Shown here: positions 1-12,240 of the stretch, piece after piece
Layout of the letters: every line of letters starts with the position of its first letter
How positions within the stretch are numbered: the stretch's first letter is position 1
NCBI GenBank assembly: GCA_001599595.1
Contig: BCHH01000006.1
Coordinates: forward strand, 224,874-288,873
From: Beverwykella pulmonaria
Taxonomy: Eukaryota > Ascomycota > Dothideomycetes > Pleosporales > Melanommataceae
Reading direction: 5' to 3'
DNA length: 64,000 bases
Position numbers and translations under genes: made by a program
Notes under the pieces: generated by a model
Told to the model about the DNA's origin: nothing
Database searches by the model: none
Seen by the model: the letters and a program-made list of their open reading frames with translations, nothing else

Positions 1-1710
1 ATCAAAGTGGAGGGGAGTTCTCTTTACTTTCTAGCTCAATTGAGCGTCCGTTCGTTACATGTTTCTTTTCCTTATTTGATTGCAACTGGCAACGACAACG
101 ACAAAAGAAAGAGTTGCCAGTGTTGGAATATATATCGATGTGGTGATCACGTGGTGATGTCGTGATCACATGTTTATCACATGAGACACTAGCGACGCTT
201 GGCGGCAAAGGGATGATACAACCTCCTGAGCCTCACCTCAGATAGACACAGACACGAATCAATACTTTGCTTAGAACCCCCTTTGTTGCTATTGCAATAG
301 CCCTGTGGAACCAACACCTATTCTTTCTTAAATTCCTTGCTTATTTTTTCTGTGCCAATCTTGCCAGCTTAATCTACAGCTTTTATAAAATAGAGACAAA
401 TTATTGTAATCTGTTCTTTTAGCCTATAATCTTTAATAAAAGACATTTTTTATTAATATTGCAAAGAGTAGACTTTACTATATCACTTATTTTAACATCT
501 GCTACAGACGCAAATCACCTGTGGGGCCTCTACTCTCAGCCTCCCATCCGCTGTGGGCTGCCCTATTCCCATCATCCATCGAGCGGCTAAGATGGGGAAT
601 TATATCCCCTGCGACAAATCGAAAACAGGGAACCATTTGAACCAAATTCAAGTGGCTTGGATGAGGATCCAAATTCTTTACGAGACTGCGAAATACCATA
701 ACTAATTATCCCATCACTAGGAGACTTGTGCGCGGATGTCTATGCCCTGCGGGACCCCTAAACTATTCTTGGTGATCTGCGAGCAGGTGATCCCCGCTGG
801 GATATTAGTTAGAGCGGAGATCATCACGAGCAGTGTGGGGCCAGGCTCTGAAAAATATTTAGTGCAAAGGTCAATATCTAGCCTCGATGGCATTGTGCTT
901 CTATATTTGGCTTCGGTGTTTCTGGGAAAAATTCGGCATTTTCCGCCCGTTGGGCCAAGCTCACGCTTATTTCAACTCTCTATCCTTTCCTCGCCTGTAC
1001 CTGGAGATGGCGTTTGTCGACGATCTGATTTCTGAGACGACGAAGTTGCTTCAGAGCCTTCAAGATGTCAAACGCGAGCCTGAAAACCTCTCATCGGCAC
1101 ACGAAAGGCGGAAATCCATCTAAACTCTACAGCCGCTCAATGCGAAAGCCTTACTTTAGGAACTGTTATTCAAACTTAATACTGGCGCAAACTTAGTCTA
1201 TCACGGGACAAGACGATATGCGGGGCAGTCAGCTACTTCTCTGAATCTGTCCGAACTTGCTCCTACATACCATATCGAGGTGAAACGAAATAACAAATAG
1301 GTAGATCTTCACAACAACAGTCACCCGCACTCTCAGCTCCGGCCGAATCCGAGCTTATTGAGAATTTCGTCAGGAGATTTGATGATACCGCACAAATGAA
1401 AGACGTCCACAGGAAAAGATAATCGCTGGGCAGAATAAAAAAAGAACAATGCCGTTGTGGGGAAGAATATGGCTATTGTCCCTTTTCGTCGATGCGCGGG
1501 CATATATCTGCCGGCCTTTACATTAGGCAAATGGAAAAACCGACAGAATCCTTGCCCGGGCGAATGGCAGCGACCACATGAAATATAAATGGGAATACTC
1601 AACTCTCACCTGCCCAAATTTTGTTGCGCTGGTACGGAATCGTCCTAAATTTTCGTTGACGTCCGCTTGAAACCCTTCATAGCAAAGAGACAATCTGCAC
1701 AGTCGGCAAT
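1..1710. other. Intergenic region, no gene recognised
   Basis: Short open frames occur on both strands, but none has a recognisable domain, plausible splice sites or a consistent start. The stretch around 300-480 is clearly A/T-rich. I see no repeat unit or RNA gene. The last part probably holds the promoter of the esterase gene that follows. Confidence 0.5.
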
Positions 1711-2793
1711 ATGCAACTCCTGACAACGTTTGCGAGCATCGTTGCTCTGGCATCATTAGGCAACTGTCAAATAACCAAAGTCAACGACTTCAATGCCAGT
1801 CCAACGAAGCTAGGCATGTATGTTCACGTGCCGAGCAATCTCAAGACGCCAGCACCGATCATAGTGGCAGTACATCACTGCCAGGGCTCAGCACAAGGGT
1901 ACTCCACTGAGACAAAATTCATCTCATTAGCGGACCAGCACGGCTTCATCCTGATATATCCCAACTCCAGGTCCAGTGGTGGCTGCTTCGATGTTGCCTC
2001 GACGGCGAGTATGTTTACCTTTCTTCTTTATCCCTGGGAGACATGCTGATCCGGCTCTACTTAGCTCTGACCCACAACGGCGGCGGCGACAGCCAGACCA
2101 TCGTGAACATGGTCACATACGCCGTAAGCAAATACGGCGGGGACAAGGACCGAGTGTTCGTGGTCGGAACCAGCTCGGGCGCCATGATGACGAACGTGCT
2201 CGCTGGTGCATATCCGGACGTTTTCAAGGCCGGATCCGTCTACTCTGGGGTCCCCGACGGCTGTTTTTACGTCTCGGGCTCCACAGCCACCCAAGACCCC
2301 CCGGGTTGGTCTAACTCTTGCGCGAACGGGCAGCTCAGCAAGACGGCGGAACAGTGGGGCGATTTGGTACGATCGTACTACCCAGGCTACAACGGTACCC
2401 GAACTAGGATGCAAATGTGAGTAGATTATATTGTGCTATCTATCAATTCTGAACTCGTACTGACACAACTTGATTTAGTTGGCATGGAACTTCCGATAGC
2501 ACGCTCCGTTATCCCAACTGTTCGTACTTTCTAACCCTGTAAAATATTGTATATCAGTAGAAATACTGACTTTGAAACGTACAGACGCAGAGCAGCTGAA
2601 GGAATGGTCCAACGTTTTGGGTCTCACAACATCCAAGAATGCGTCCAATACGCCCCAAAGTGGATACACGCAGACTATTTACGGAGAGGGCACCGCGGCG
2701 ACGGCGCAGTTGGTGGGCTACAGCGCTCAAGGTGTGGGCCACACCGTGCCCACGCACGAGACCATGGACCTAGCGTTTTTCGGCATCGTCTAG
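1711..2793 (+). CDS. Secreted CE1 esterase (acetylxylan/feruloyl esterase type)
   Basis: This is a secreted carbohydrate esterase expected to remove acetyl or feruloyl groups from plant xylan outside the cell. Four exons give 299 aa: 1711-2008, 2065-2416, 2479-2519 and 2585-2793. All joins keep frame; the third intron has an unusual GTTCGT donor. A signal peptide covers about residues 1-19, cutting near the NCQ motif. HHCQGSAQGY (about 55-64) and the nucleophile elbow GTSSG (Ser136) match the polyhydroxybutyrate-depolymerase-like CE1 family. Asp223 in WHGTSD and His283 in GVGHTVP complete the catalytic triad. The length fits the catalytic module alone, and no cellulose-binding module follows. 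Family membership is clear from the motifs. Acetylxylan rather than feruloyl specificity is inference. Confidence 0.9.
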
Positions 2794-4190
2794 TGGCCGA
2801 TGCGTATATATGTGGCGCTTAAGAAAAATACAGATAACAACCAGATGTAGCTGCATTCCTAGCAGCAATACTCTTGGCAAGAAATTAACAACTCAATGCC
2901 ACCTTTTTTACTTGTTCTTCTCCCCCCTGCTTGTGCATCTTTGAAAGTACCGGCTGGTGTAGTAACATAAAATTCACACAAGCCTGGTCAGTGATGTTAA
3001 GGATATTCGGTTATTCCCATAGTAGGGGATGGCGGTTTTGGCGAGCTAGCCGGCGCAAGCGGCCAGCCAGCGACACGGATACCAGCTGTACATTACGCAC
3101 ATCAGACAGAACACGGCTACATCATACACACACAATAAACTGCATCATGAACATACAATATACTGCATCGTACACATAAAATACACTGCATAATACACCC
3201 TCACCATCACAATCGACCTTGCACAACTTCTTTCGTAGCATGAGCCTCTAACTGCATGTTTGTGTCATCCCCAATACTGCTAGCAACGGCAGACTTGTGG
3301 AAGTCCTTTGATTCTCTTTCCAAAGGCCTCTCAGCCTCCAATTTATAGAGACTTTCTCGTCACTAAGTGATGGATCCACATACGGTCATATTTGCTTTCT
3401 GTCTGCACTACTTTTTCTTAGGTACATTCATACTGACCAATGTTCTGGCCTGTCAGGAAGAACAATTGCCCTTGTGTGAGAAAATCTGTTTTAGTTGCTA
3501 TCTTGCTAGTACAAGGTTGGCTTGTAGTTGTATACGTGTCGATTCTGTGCTGATGAGGTACCAACTAACGCTAATCCTAGACGCTTCACATTTTTACTAA
3601 CTGTTGTTCTAACCACCCTATTCCAAGAATTCCTGTATGAGGCATTTTCTTCAAACCCAGCCTGTCCATATGGTGATGAGTGTAAAAATCGGTGTTGTAC
3701 AGTCGCGATGGAAAAGTTTCTTGACAGTATCGCTGTCGGAAACGAGGGTCGAGCGGGCGCCATTTTAGGAGTACCAATCGCGGTAGGGAGCGAGTGGTGG
3801 TTTAGAAACTTCAGCGGCATAGAGAGCATCAAATGAGGTGCGAGAGGAACTGCTCACTTACTAAGGCTGTTTGCGTCGCAGCCATTCTCATTAGCTTTCA
3901 CATTCGAATATGTTCTCTGATCTACTACCTTTAGTCTATCATTGCACCGGTCGTGTCAGAATCCTAGATTTGTGTGTAGTAATGCAGCAATCAATACGGT
4001 TATTCAGCTCTACTAGGACGAGGAACAGCGATTGCACTCTAGAAGATGTGTAACCAAAAAGACGTCTTGAATATATATTTCTAGAATAGAGATATATGTA
4101 TACTGCTTACAAGATGTCTGAAGGTGACTGGGAAAAATTGTCTGAGCTATATTCGTTTTAAGCTAACATCCCCCCTTCTCCTCCCCTTTA
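2794..4190. other. Intergenic region with a possible MITE remnant
   Basis: No supportable gene. An open frame at 3528-3836 (+) has an equally long antisense frame and no recognisable domain. Positions 3120-3195 hold an irregular short repeat around ATACACTGCAT. Positions 3064-3130 resemble the left end of the CACGTG-ended inverted-repeat elements found elsewhere in the window (an AGCTGTACATTAC core followed by CACATCA), but no partner end was found. Confidence 0.4.
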
Positions 4191-5406
4191 TCAAACTTTC
4201 AATTCCTGCTCTGGCGACAACCCCTTAAAATTTGGTGAGGGTCCAGAAAATATGTCTACGCTCGTCGTCTTCTTAATAATAGGGTCAAGCGGAATTTGAC
4301 TTGCTTGACTGAGATTGTCCATGCTTACCCTTTCCTCTGAGCCACCGTCTTCGTTATAAGGACTCCGATCATGGCTTTTCATATACCTATCTCTGCCTAA
4401 TTGACTTCCGGTTCCATATCGCGGGGTGCTGAGCGCATTATTTGAACGCGAGCGGGACGTTAGAACATTTGTTCCTCCCCAGAAGAAACTCCATACCATG
4501 CGACTTAGGGAGAGGTTCGTTGCGATTATACCGAGGTGGAGCTCTGTATTTGCCCAGATGGCAGCGATACAGTAGTCATAAGTAAGATCTGCTGTTTTGG
4601 TTCCGAGTGATGAGGCGCGAATGATGGCGGCGGCTGTAGCGACGAGACCTAGCGACATCAGGCCGCAGACACCGATCTTAAGCCTCGAGGTGATTCTGAC
4701 CTTCAAGAGGATTATGATGGGAAGTAGCGCGCAGATCAAGTCGGTGACAACAGAGTATGCTGTTCCACAGTCAACAACATGTAATTCGTGGAAGCCAGGG
4801 CGCGAGCTTACCAACTTGGACATAGATTGAGTAAATTCTGATCTTGGCCTGCCAGCACTTTCCCGGTGCTGACGGCTGCCAGTACTTTCTGACTGGGTTG
4901 CACTGGGCGAGAAGCACAATGATGCATTCCATATTCGTCAGAATCAGACCAGCCATCATCGTATAAAGGGACCACCGCAGCTTCGTATCATTTTTGATGC
5001 GCAAGATCAGCATGCAGATGCTGCACTTCAACAAGCAGATGTTCGAGAAGAGAAAAATTTGCGTCAGGTATGTCAAGAAATTGACGTATTCATATTCCTT
5101 TTGCGAAAGGTACCACCGATGCCGACCGTTGCCATGCCTAACGGAAAGAATTTGAATGCTAGTTCGCACCATGGCAAGGATCATACAAATGATTATGATA
5201 TAGTCATCCTATTAATGTGAGTGAAACATCTGGCTTAGGTGTATTGAGTAACGAACCCAGCTCAGAGCACGACGTGCAAATCGCACCCATATCCTCAAAA
5301 TCGTCGTGACAATAGTGAAAGATGTCAAAACGCAAGTCAAAGTGAGTAGGATACCTCCAACAGACTCGTCTGGGGGTAGGGGATTGGGAGGCACGACGGT
5401 AGACAT
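4191..5406 (-). CDS. Rhodopsin-domain (SAT4/PTH11-like) seven-helix membrane protein
   Basis: This is an integral membrane protein of the fungal rhodopsin-like family, which includes PTH11-type putative receptors. Ligand and partner are unknown. Three exons give 371 aa: 5406-5257, 5208-4812 and 4759-4191. The joins restore LSW-DDYII and YVQV-AYSVVTD, both typical of the family. The first intron (48 nt) has a GTTCGT donor. The hydrophobic segments add up to about seven helices: the first in the N-terminal 45 residues, then those around YIIIICMILA, a stretch near FLFSNICLL, another near MMAGLIL, and two in exon 3 starting at LICALLPIIILL. The final 120 residues are polar, Ser/Arg-rich and probably cytosolic. 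The start MSTVVPPN was chosen because it directly precedes helix 1. A longer upstream frame exists but lacks support. Confidence 0.85.
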
Positions 5407-6179
5407 GAAAGCCTTTGGAGAGAGAAAGGTATGATGAGGTTGTGGAAACTGCTCTGAATACGGGGAGTAGCCTAGCATAGCGACAACGCGATGGAACGCT
5501 AAGGCGGGATGTGGGGCCCAATTGGCTAGCGCCATCACCCTTATCATACCTTTTTGGGAATAAGGTTTTTGGTCCCTGCTCATAAACCTCGATAGTGCTG
5601 TATGTGACAGTGTCTTGCATAATCTGATTATGCTGGTGTTAATTGTACTCCTTCTGTCAATGCCTTGATTCCGCAAAATTTATACACCGCGATGTACCAA
5701 GCAACTTCAAACAGGACAGAGCAACCAAGGCGTAGAAGGCTTTTGAAGGTTGCTAAGTTATTGGACATAGAGCATCAGGCACATCGGAATAGGGTGCAAG
5801 AGGGGAGTGGCTTGAGTAAGGACCTAAGTCGGGGTTAATGGTAATAACGGCTTCTCCTCACTTGGGACTCAGTTGCACCAAATTATGCAGACCGGGCACG
5901 TGACTCCATGACTCCCTCTGCGCAGGAGTACTGTATTTTCGGTTGTCTACTCGGATAGTCTAAGAATCACATAAAAAATTGACTAATTAGCAACGACAGC
6001 TGAAGAAAATTGAGTGGGTGGCGAAAACGTGACTCTCGGACTGCCCCGAGCGCTTGAGTATCGGCTTCGAAAAAAACGGCTAATTCGCGGCTCTCAAAGT
6101 CGCCTCTTTTTGACCCGATAGTCTGCCGAAAATTGATGTCACTCACGTCTGTGCGCGCTCCTGATACTCACTAGCCCCA
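5407..6179. other. Intergenic region upstream of the rhodopsin-domain gene
   Basis: This should contain the promoter of the minus-strand rhodopsin-domain gene. I see no conserved frame, RNA gene or repeat unit before about 6180. Confidence 0.4.
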
Positions 6180-6310
6180 GCGTCGCTCCTGAGCCTCAAT
6201 GTTGCTCCTGAGCTTAATATTGCTATAGACCTTAGTGTTGCTCCAAGCCTTAGTGTTGCTCCTAAGCCTTAGTGTTGCTCCTGAGCCTTAGCGTCGCTGC
6301 TAAGCCTAAA
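6180..6310. repeat. Degenerate ~20-bp tandem repeat
   Basis: About six imperfect copies of a unit close to GTTGCTCCTGAGCCTTAGT lie head to tail. Copies differ by single substitutions and small indels. No coding function is evident. Confidence 0.7.
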
Positions 6311-6660
6311 TTTGATGTGGAAGCCAAAGATACCACTACCATGTTATACGAGGTGAACACTTACTGGGTCCGGTCCGTACTAAGGCGGTGCGTAAGCGTA
6401 GGTGTCGTAGGATTATTCTGTGAGGTTCGAAGACGATGATATAAGACAACGGGGTGGTAAATCCAATCAATAAATTGACTAACTAACTTGCTGTATCAAT
6501 CTGTGTAAGAGACGAGTGAAGTTATTTGAGTTGACTACAAAGAGCAAACATAACATAGGAAACTGTCCTCCTTATATATTTCCTCTTTTGAACATAGAAT
6601 CCCGAGTCTCCCATCTTGGCGGGAGACCTGGGAGATTCCCATTCTCCCTATTCTCCCATC

Positions 6661-6952
6661 TTGGCGGGATCTCTGGGATCCTTTGATTCTCCCGAGTTTC
6701 CTCTTCCTTGGCGGGATCTCTAGGATCCTTCGATTCTCCCGAGTTTCCTCTTCCTTGGCGGGATCTCTGGGATCCTTTGATTCTCCCGAGTTTCCTCTTC
6801 CTTGGCGGGATCTCTAGGATCCTTCGATTCTCCCGAGTTTCCTCTTCCTTGGCGGGATCTCTAGGATCCTTCGATTCTCCCGAGTTTCCTCTTCCTTGGC
6901 GGGATCTCTAGGATCCTTCGATTCTCCCGAGTTTCCTCTTCCTTGGCGGGAT
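6661..6952. repeat. 47-bp minisatellite, six copies plus a partial
   Basis: Six near-identical 47-bp units start at 6661, 6708, 6755, 6802, 6849 and 6896, with an 11-base partial at the end. Each unit holds CTTGGCGGGATCTCT, a GGATCC core and TTCTCCCGAGTTTCC. Copies differ mainly at CTGGG/CTAGG and TTTGA/TTCGA. Degenerate related sequence precedes the array from about 6600. Because 47 is not a multiple of three, the plus strand reads through all three frames in turn without a stop, which makes spurious open frames at 6708-6911 and 6896-7111. Confidence 0.95.
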
Positions 6953-7550
6953 ATCTTCTGTCACGTGCCTCGCTTACCTGCGCGAATCCTCGCTGTTCTT
7001 TTGCGCCCGCCTGCGCGCCGTACTGCGCCCGTTGACAGGGTTTTGGTTGTTCGTTGGCGGGGTTGGTTCCTCATCTGCAGCCCGCATCTGTGCAACTTCT
7101 TCGAACCGTAACATACCAGTCACGTGGATATGTCACTGACTAAGCAGCCTGTCATATATGTAAGAGCCGTACTTATAAGTAAACACCACTAGTCTAAGAA
7201 TCACGTGCGCTGTCGGTCCAAAATAAGAATCAAAAACAGCGACAGAACCCACCACCACAAGGCATAAAAATATCGTAAAGTAGCCACCTCTAATTTGCAT
7301 CTCTATACAATCTAAGCACGTCCGTTCAAATAATTTATATACGCCTGTGTTGCGGGAATCGCCCGATTAGGAAATTAGCGTGATTCACACCCAATACCCT
7401 TTTACCCACACTCTGCTTATATGATGTCTCTTGCGCCGATCTGTCGGCCTGTACGCAATATGTTTTGCACCTAGAGCTTCTTACAGCACCTACTATGCTC
7501 CTCACTTTGCTTTCCAATTTCGTTGTTGTATTTTAACGTTAACAGGCAAA

Positions 7551-7650
7551 TACTACTGGACAAGCTCGTCGTTCGGAGGGTACTGTATCGTAGAGTACGG
7601 TTACTTGTCCAGCTCGTCGTTCGGAAGGTGCTGTATTATACAGTACCCTT
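7551..7650. repeat. Direct duplication of ~50 bp
   Basis: Two adjacent imperfect copies share AGCTCGTCGTTCGGA followed by a GGTACTGTAT/GGTGCTGTAT segment. They lie inside the 1.8-kb inverted-repeat element. Confidence 0.6.
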
Positions 7651-7905
7651 GACAGTGTCACTCCGTGACACCCAAGTATTGTATGCAAGCTGAAACTAAG
7701 GCATGATATTATCTGGATCCTTGCATAAAGCTCTTCGGTGATCGTACTTTCAACTAGATTGTATTTTAAGCTCTAGGGTGCGCTTGACAAAGTTCTCTGG
7801 CGAGTTAATGCCGACCTCGCTAGCAGCGCGCTCAGCAAGTAGTTTATTAACCATATCTCTGACTTTGCTCAGTCTAGGCGGAAATACTCGCAAATCTAGA
7901 TCAAG

Positions 7906-8487
7906 TACCGCAAAATCTGGCACAAGTGAGGTACCCTAGGCTCAATGAGGGAAGCTGGTCCTCCAATCAGATGGCTGCCAGTGGGGCCGTTTCATGCTTC
8001 GTAATCGCGGGGAATCAACGTCAATCCATCTATCGCACTGTGACAGTCTTCCTTGCGATAAATATGGCTATTAGAGGTGACTGTGAGCTTGTCTGTAAGT
8101 TCCTGGGGCCGTTTATTACCGTCGCCACTGATATACTGATCACTGACACACTGCAGTTGCCACCAAGGACTTCCTAGACAGTCAGTGCTTTGAAGCGTTC
8201 AAGCTCTATCAAATCGTCTGTCGCCAACCATCTGATCCTGATGCCCCTGCTGTATATGGAATACATGTAGGTCTCTCTCTTACAAGCTTAAATAGAACAT
8301 CAGGACCACACGAGGGATGAGTTTACGGCCCCAGCTATATACACGAAGAGGGGAATCAAAGGCCCAAGGGTTTTTGATGCCAAGGCATATGGACCTTAAT
8401 TAAACGACCCATCAGCAACTATCTGATTGGAGGACCAGCTTCCCTCAATAAGCCTAGGGTGCCTCACTTGTGCCAGATTTTGCGGTA
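7906..8487. repeat. Foldback element with 67-bp inverted arms
   Basis: The arm at 7906-7972 is repeated in reverse complement at 8421-8487 with only a few mismatches. Shared pieces include CCGCAAAATCTGGCACAAG and GGGAAGCTGGTCCTCCAATC. The arms enclose about 448 bp without a recognisable gene. The unit is nested within the larger CACGTG-ended element and could be a separate MITE that inserted there or part of that element's own structure. Confidence 0.8.
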
Positions 8488-8890
8488 TGTGTTAAACAAT
8501 AACTGCTTTGAGTTGAGCTCACAATCGCGCCGCGCAGTTGTTCAGTCACGTTGTTCAGGAGATGTTGTAGATTACCGCAGCGCGCCATGTACTTTAGCTG
8601 TGCCTTATTGATAGCTAAGATAGCTAGAAATATTCTGCCTTCATTGTGGATTGATTGCATGTTGGGTGGTTGAGGTATGGTAGTTGAAAGTTGACGCGTC
8701 GCGTTTTGTTGACGAGGTGAGCCGCCGCTCGCTTGTGCCTTACGTTAAACTTTATTCAGAACGCGAAGCAATTGGATTTTGTAGACAGAAGTGTGGAGGA
8801 AAGAGTATCAAGATGTGTATTCGGTGTGATGTATGCACAGCTGATATATATATAACGGACTGATTAGTCAGTGGCATATCCACGTGACAG

Positions 8891-9923
8891 TATGGTGTCC
8901 TGGGCTTATAGATTTTAACTGCCTCTATTAGAGAAGCCTAGCAAAATAAAGCAAGATTAATAAAACTGCGCTAGTAACGGAAGATTGCATATCTAGAACT
9001 ACACTAATAGTAGTTAATAGGCCTGCAACATTGCAACCTGAGCAGCCTCTCAACTCGACGCAACGGACAGAGAAGTATGTATCCAAAGTATCGACAACCT
9101 ACAAAAAATCTTCTGCAAGACACAGATCTCGTCCGATAATTGGTACGGGGCCAACATCGTCATAACTTGATAAGATTCGACAAGGGCTTTTCATTAGAGG
9201 AACGCTTACTAAATGTACAGGCCGGCGCAGATGACGGACACTTACCTAAATTTCATCGACATCCGTAATCTCGAAGCCCACAATCCTATTGCCGTCGTTG
9301 CCTAGCCCATTTCGCACTCTTCCTGTTGGTTAAAAGGTTGGCCAAAGAATCCTCAGCGCGATAATGCAGCTACTTGATCTAACGCCTGAACTCCAAAAAT
9401 GGCACATCTGGCCTAGGGAGCACAACTTCGCCAGCTTGAGCATCTCGACCTTACTCATATTAATAAATATGTCGCGGCATACCATTGGTGGTGATGTTTA
9501 TTGGTCCAGCATTGGTCGCGATGTATGAGGATGCTTCCAATTCCAGGAATGCTTGCGAAATAAATATTGAGAGAGTCACACAGCCTTTTATAGACACGTC
9601 CTCTATTAGTTCATGCGAGTGTTCGGAACTTCAAAGCACGGGCTTGGCTGCGACCCACTTTATACGGTATACGGTCTCCAATCGGCGTCAGCATCTCAGC
9701 ATCTGTGCATCATCCGATTCGTCGTTCAGAGGTAGCTTCTGCGCCCCCTTCATACGGTCGATACGGTGAGCATGCTCCTTCTTGTTGGCATTCTTTTGTT
9801 CATATTTATAAAAGTTTGGCACATTCAATCTCATCGCAATGCATCCGTCCAACGTTCAGTGTTCTTTTTTCCACTCTGCTTCGGCAATATTTTCCAGTCC
9901 ATCTCCTTCTGATCAATACCGTC
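8891..9923. other. Intergenic region before the RTA1-like gene
   Basis: No supportable coding sequence. A 94-codon frame at 9485-9769 (+) has no domain or expected codon pattern. The last 150 bp are pyrimidine-rich and likely form the leader of the RTA1-like gene. Confidence 0.4.
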
Positions 9924-11031
9924 ATGGCCGCCGACGGTAACGGACACTGGCACCCGTTTCCTTATAACCCATCCGCTCTCTTACCCATAATATTTCTTGC
10001 ACTGTTCGGAGTTACAACGCTGTTGCACATTTTTCAAATGGTCAGAACGCGGACGTGGTATCTCATCCCACTGGTTGTCGGCGGCGTCTGTCAGTGCTAT
10101 GCAAGCTATCTCTGATGATTTACGGTTAATGAGAAACAGTTGAAGTCATAGGCTTCATCGGACGTCGCTTGAGCCATGACAACAATTATTCAGTTCTTGC
10201 ACCATTCATCATCCAAGCTATCTTCATCCTCATCGCCCCCGCGCTCTTTGCTGCCTCTATATATATCGTACTCGGACGAATCATATTGCTAGTTCAGGGA
10301 GAGCGCTATTCATTCATCCGCCAGAAACACCTCACCGCGGCGTTCGTTGCAGGCGACATAATCAGTTTCCAATTTCAATCCAATGGTACATGTTTCGTCT
10401 CCATGCCAGCCTCATAAAGTCCTTCGCTCACATTCACTAAGGCGGCGGCCTCACCGCTGGAAGCTCACCCGCGGCCATCTCCCTCGGAAAAGCCCTCATC
10501 ATCGTCGGCCTCTTCGCCCAGCTCGCCTTCTTCGGCCTCTTCATCGCCGTTGCCGGCATGTTTCACCACCGCCTCGTACACGATAAGCCTGTATCAAAAC
10601 AGGTCGCCTTCCGCTCCTGGAGACGCCATTTCTGGCCCTACTGGACACAAATCACAGACGCGTACTCAGTCGTAGATCTCCACGTGCTTCCGTGGAGAAA
10701 GCATCTTTATGTTCTCTACACGACCAGCATCCTCATCCTCATACGAAGTATCTTCAGGGTCGTGGAGTATATACAAGGCGAGGATGGATATCTGCTCAGT
10801 AATGAGGTCTTCTTGTATGCGCTCGATGCGTCGTTGATGTTCGTGGTCATGGTACTATTTAATGTGGTACATCCAAGCCAGATAACGAATCTATATGAGC
10901 AACGAATCAGGAGCGTTGATAGTTCTATGGGAGGCGTTGAGCTGCAAGATACGGCACAGGATCGTCAAGGTGGCAGCGCGGGAAGTAGCATGTGTGCGGA
11001 CAACACGAGAAAAGGCGCACGTACAGAGTGA
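9924..11031 (+). CDS. RTA1-like seven-helix membrane protein
   Basis: This belongs to the fungal RTA1/RSB1 family of plasma- or vacuolar-membrane proteins, linked in yeasts to lipid translocation and resistance to toxic amphiphiles. Three exons give 333 aa: 9924-10089, 10140-10385 and 10442-11031. Splicing joins GGV-FEVIGFIGRRLSH and QSNG-GGLTAGS, both landmarks of the family. Hydrophobic segments follow the usual order: one in SALLPIIFLALFGV, one before the first splice, LAPFIIQAIFILIAP, the stretch starting ALIIVGLFAQLAFF, YVLYTTSILILIRS, and the last near DASLMFVVMVLFNVVHP. The 70-residue tail is hydrophilic. The start is the ATG just before ADGNGHW, giving the short extracellular N-terminus usual here. 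The substrate is unknown. Confidence 0.9.
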
Positions 11032-12240
11032 GCTACACTGAGATTACTGGTTAAGTGCAGCAGAAGCGGGATTATGGAATTCAGTTTCTCGAATTTTATT
11101 TTGCAAGCAGCGGTATCCTGTTTACAGTTTACATACTTAGTTTAGAACCGGGGATACGCCTACATGTACTCGCGTAACGAGGTTGATACCCTTCGCAGTT
11201 ATCAAGCACTTTTGTACTCACTGGCTATAAGTAAATCTATTTAATTGGATGCCCCTCCTACAGAAACCTTAAACGGACATAATCTTATCTGAAGGGAGAC
11301 CAAGAGCCCGCATAGGATCCCCACAAAAGCGAGGGTCGATAAAAACAAACTCAAAAATCAAATGCAAGAAGACAAATATAGACTGTAAGCAGGGGTTATA
11401 ATGAGGATATGATTCTGTATCTTGTGTGTGTTCTCTTGTGTATGCCGAATGTAATTAGAGTTGATATATATAGTGCAGCGGACTGATTAGTGAGTGGCAT
11501 ATCCATGTGACTACTAATGTCAGCCATCTAGGTGACTCGGCTACTTTGGTTAATACAAAGGTTTGTTTTCGTAACTCAGGTAGAAGTAGATGAACGAATA
11601 ACCTCAGAGATATTACCTAGGAAAAGAACCCCAAACAGGGCACCGGCTTCACCATGGGACTGTCTATAATGGTTAGCAGAGCAGTTAGTCTACAAGTCAA
11701 GAACTCCGAGAATTCAAACGACTCCCGACCCTACCATTGGACCTGGTGTTGGACCCTGGTGGAAGAACGGCCTTGCTCCACTATGTATGGCGACTCGGCA
11801 AGAACAGTGGCGTTTGCGGCGTTGACAGCACGCACGACGCCGAGGACGGAGAGGGGTGTTGATTGCGGCGATGGGAGCGATGAATGATTGATTTGGTGAA
11901 TTCTGGGCAATGGAGACTAACATTTGCTATCAAGTAAGTGTGGGTATTCTCATGTGTTTCTGTTTCTTGATTCGTCTATCCCTCTCATCACTACGGTGAC
12001 TCTTTGTCCTCGCATCGTGCATGTTCGCCTTGGTTTCGCTCTGGTGTATTGTTCTATTTACAGTTAGGCTGCCAATCACCTCATCTACAAGAATTCTCGC
12101 GACGAGATATCTCAGCCTCATCACATCCACCTCATGTGAGCTCATCTCATCAAGCCTCTCACGCGACGCTTGATCGACGATTTGAATCACCCACCCGCCG
12201 TCCCTTTTAGCATTGTTTTTTGTTTTTGTTTTTTAGATAG
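11032..12240. other. Intergenic region with one MITE end
   Basis: No supportable gene. Apart from the solo inverted-repeat end annotated inside it, I see only short frames with no domain. The segment ends at the assembly gap. Confidence 0.4.
11462..11513. mobile_element. Solo right end of the CACGTG-type TIR element
   Basis: The segment reads through GATATATATAG, GGACTGATTAG and GTGGCATATCCATGTGAC. It matches the right end of the element ending at 8890 almost base for base. CATGTG replaces the usual CACGTG. No matching left end was found nearby, so this is probably a truncated copy. Confidence 0.6.

Larger units (their letters stand above)
7116..8890. mobile_element. Non-autonomous TIR element, 1.8 kb
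   Basis: The left end at 7116-7150 and the reverse complement of the right end at 8856-8890 share about 30 bp of near-identical inverted repeat, with TCACGTGGATATG followed by CACTGACTAA. No transposase reading frame lies inside. Two further elements of the window (15018-15794 and 38920-39194) have the same ends and a subterminal block near AGCTGTACAT. No convincing target duplication was seen. The interior carries a separate foldback sequence at 7906-8487. Confidence 0.75.

Noticed and set aside
6708..7111. Two overlapping repeat-peptide ORFs
   Set aside because: Produced by the 47-bp minisatellite having no stops in the plus strand.
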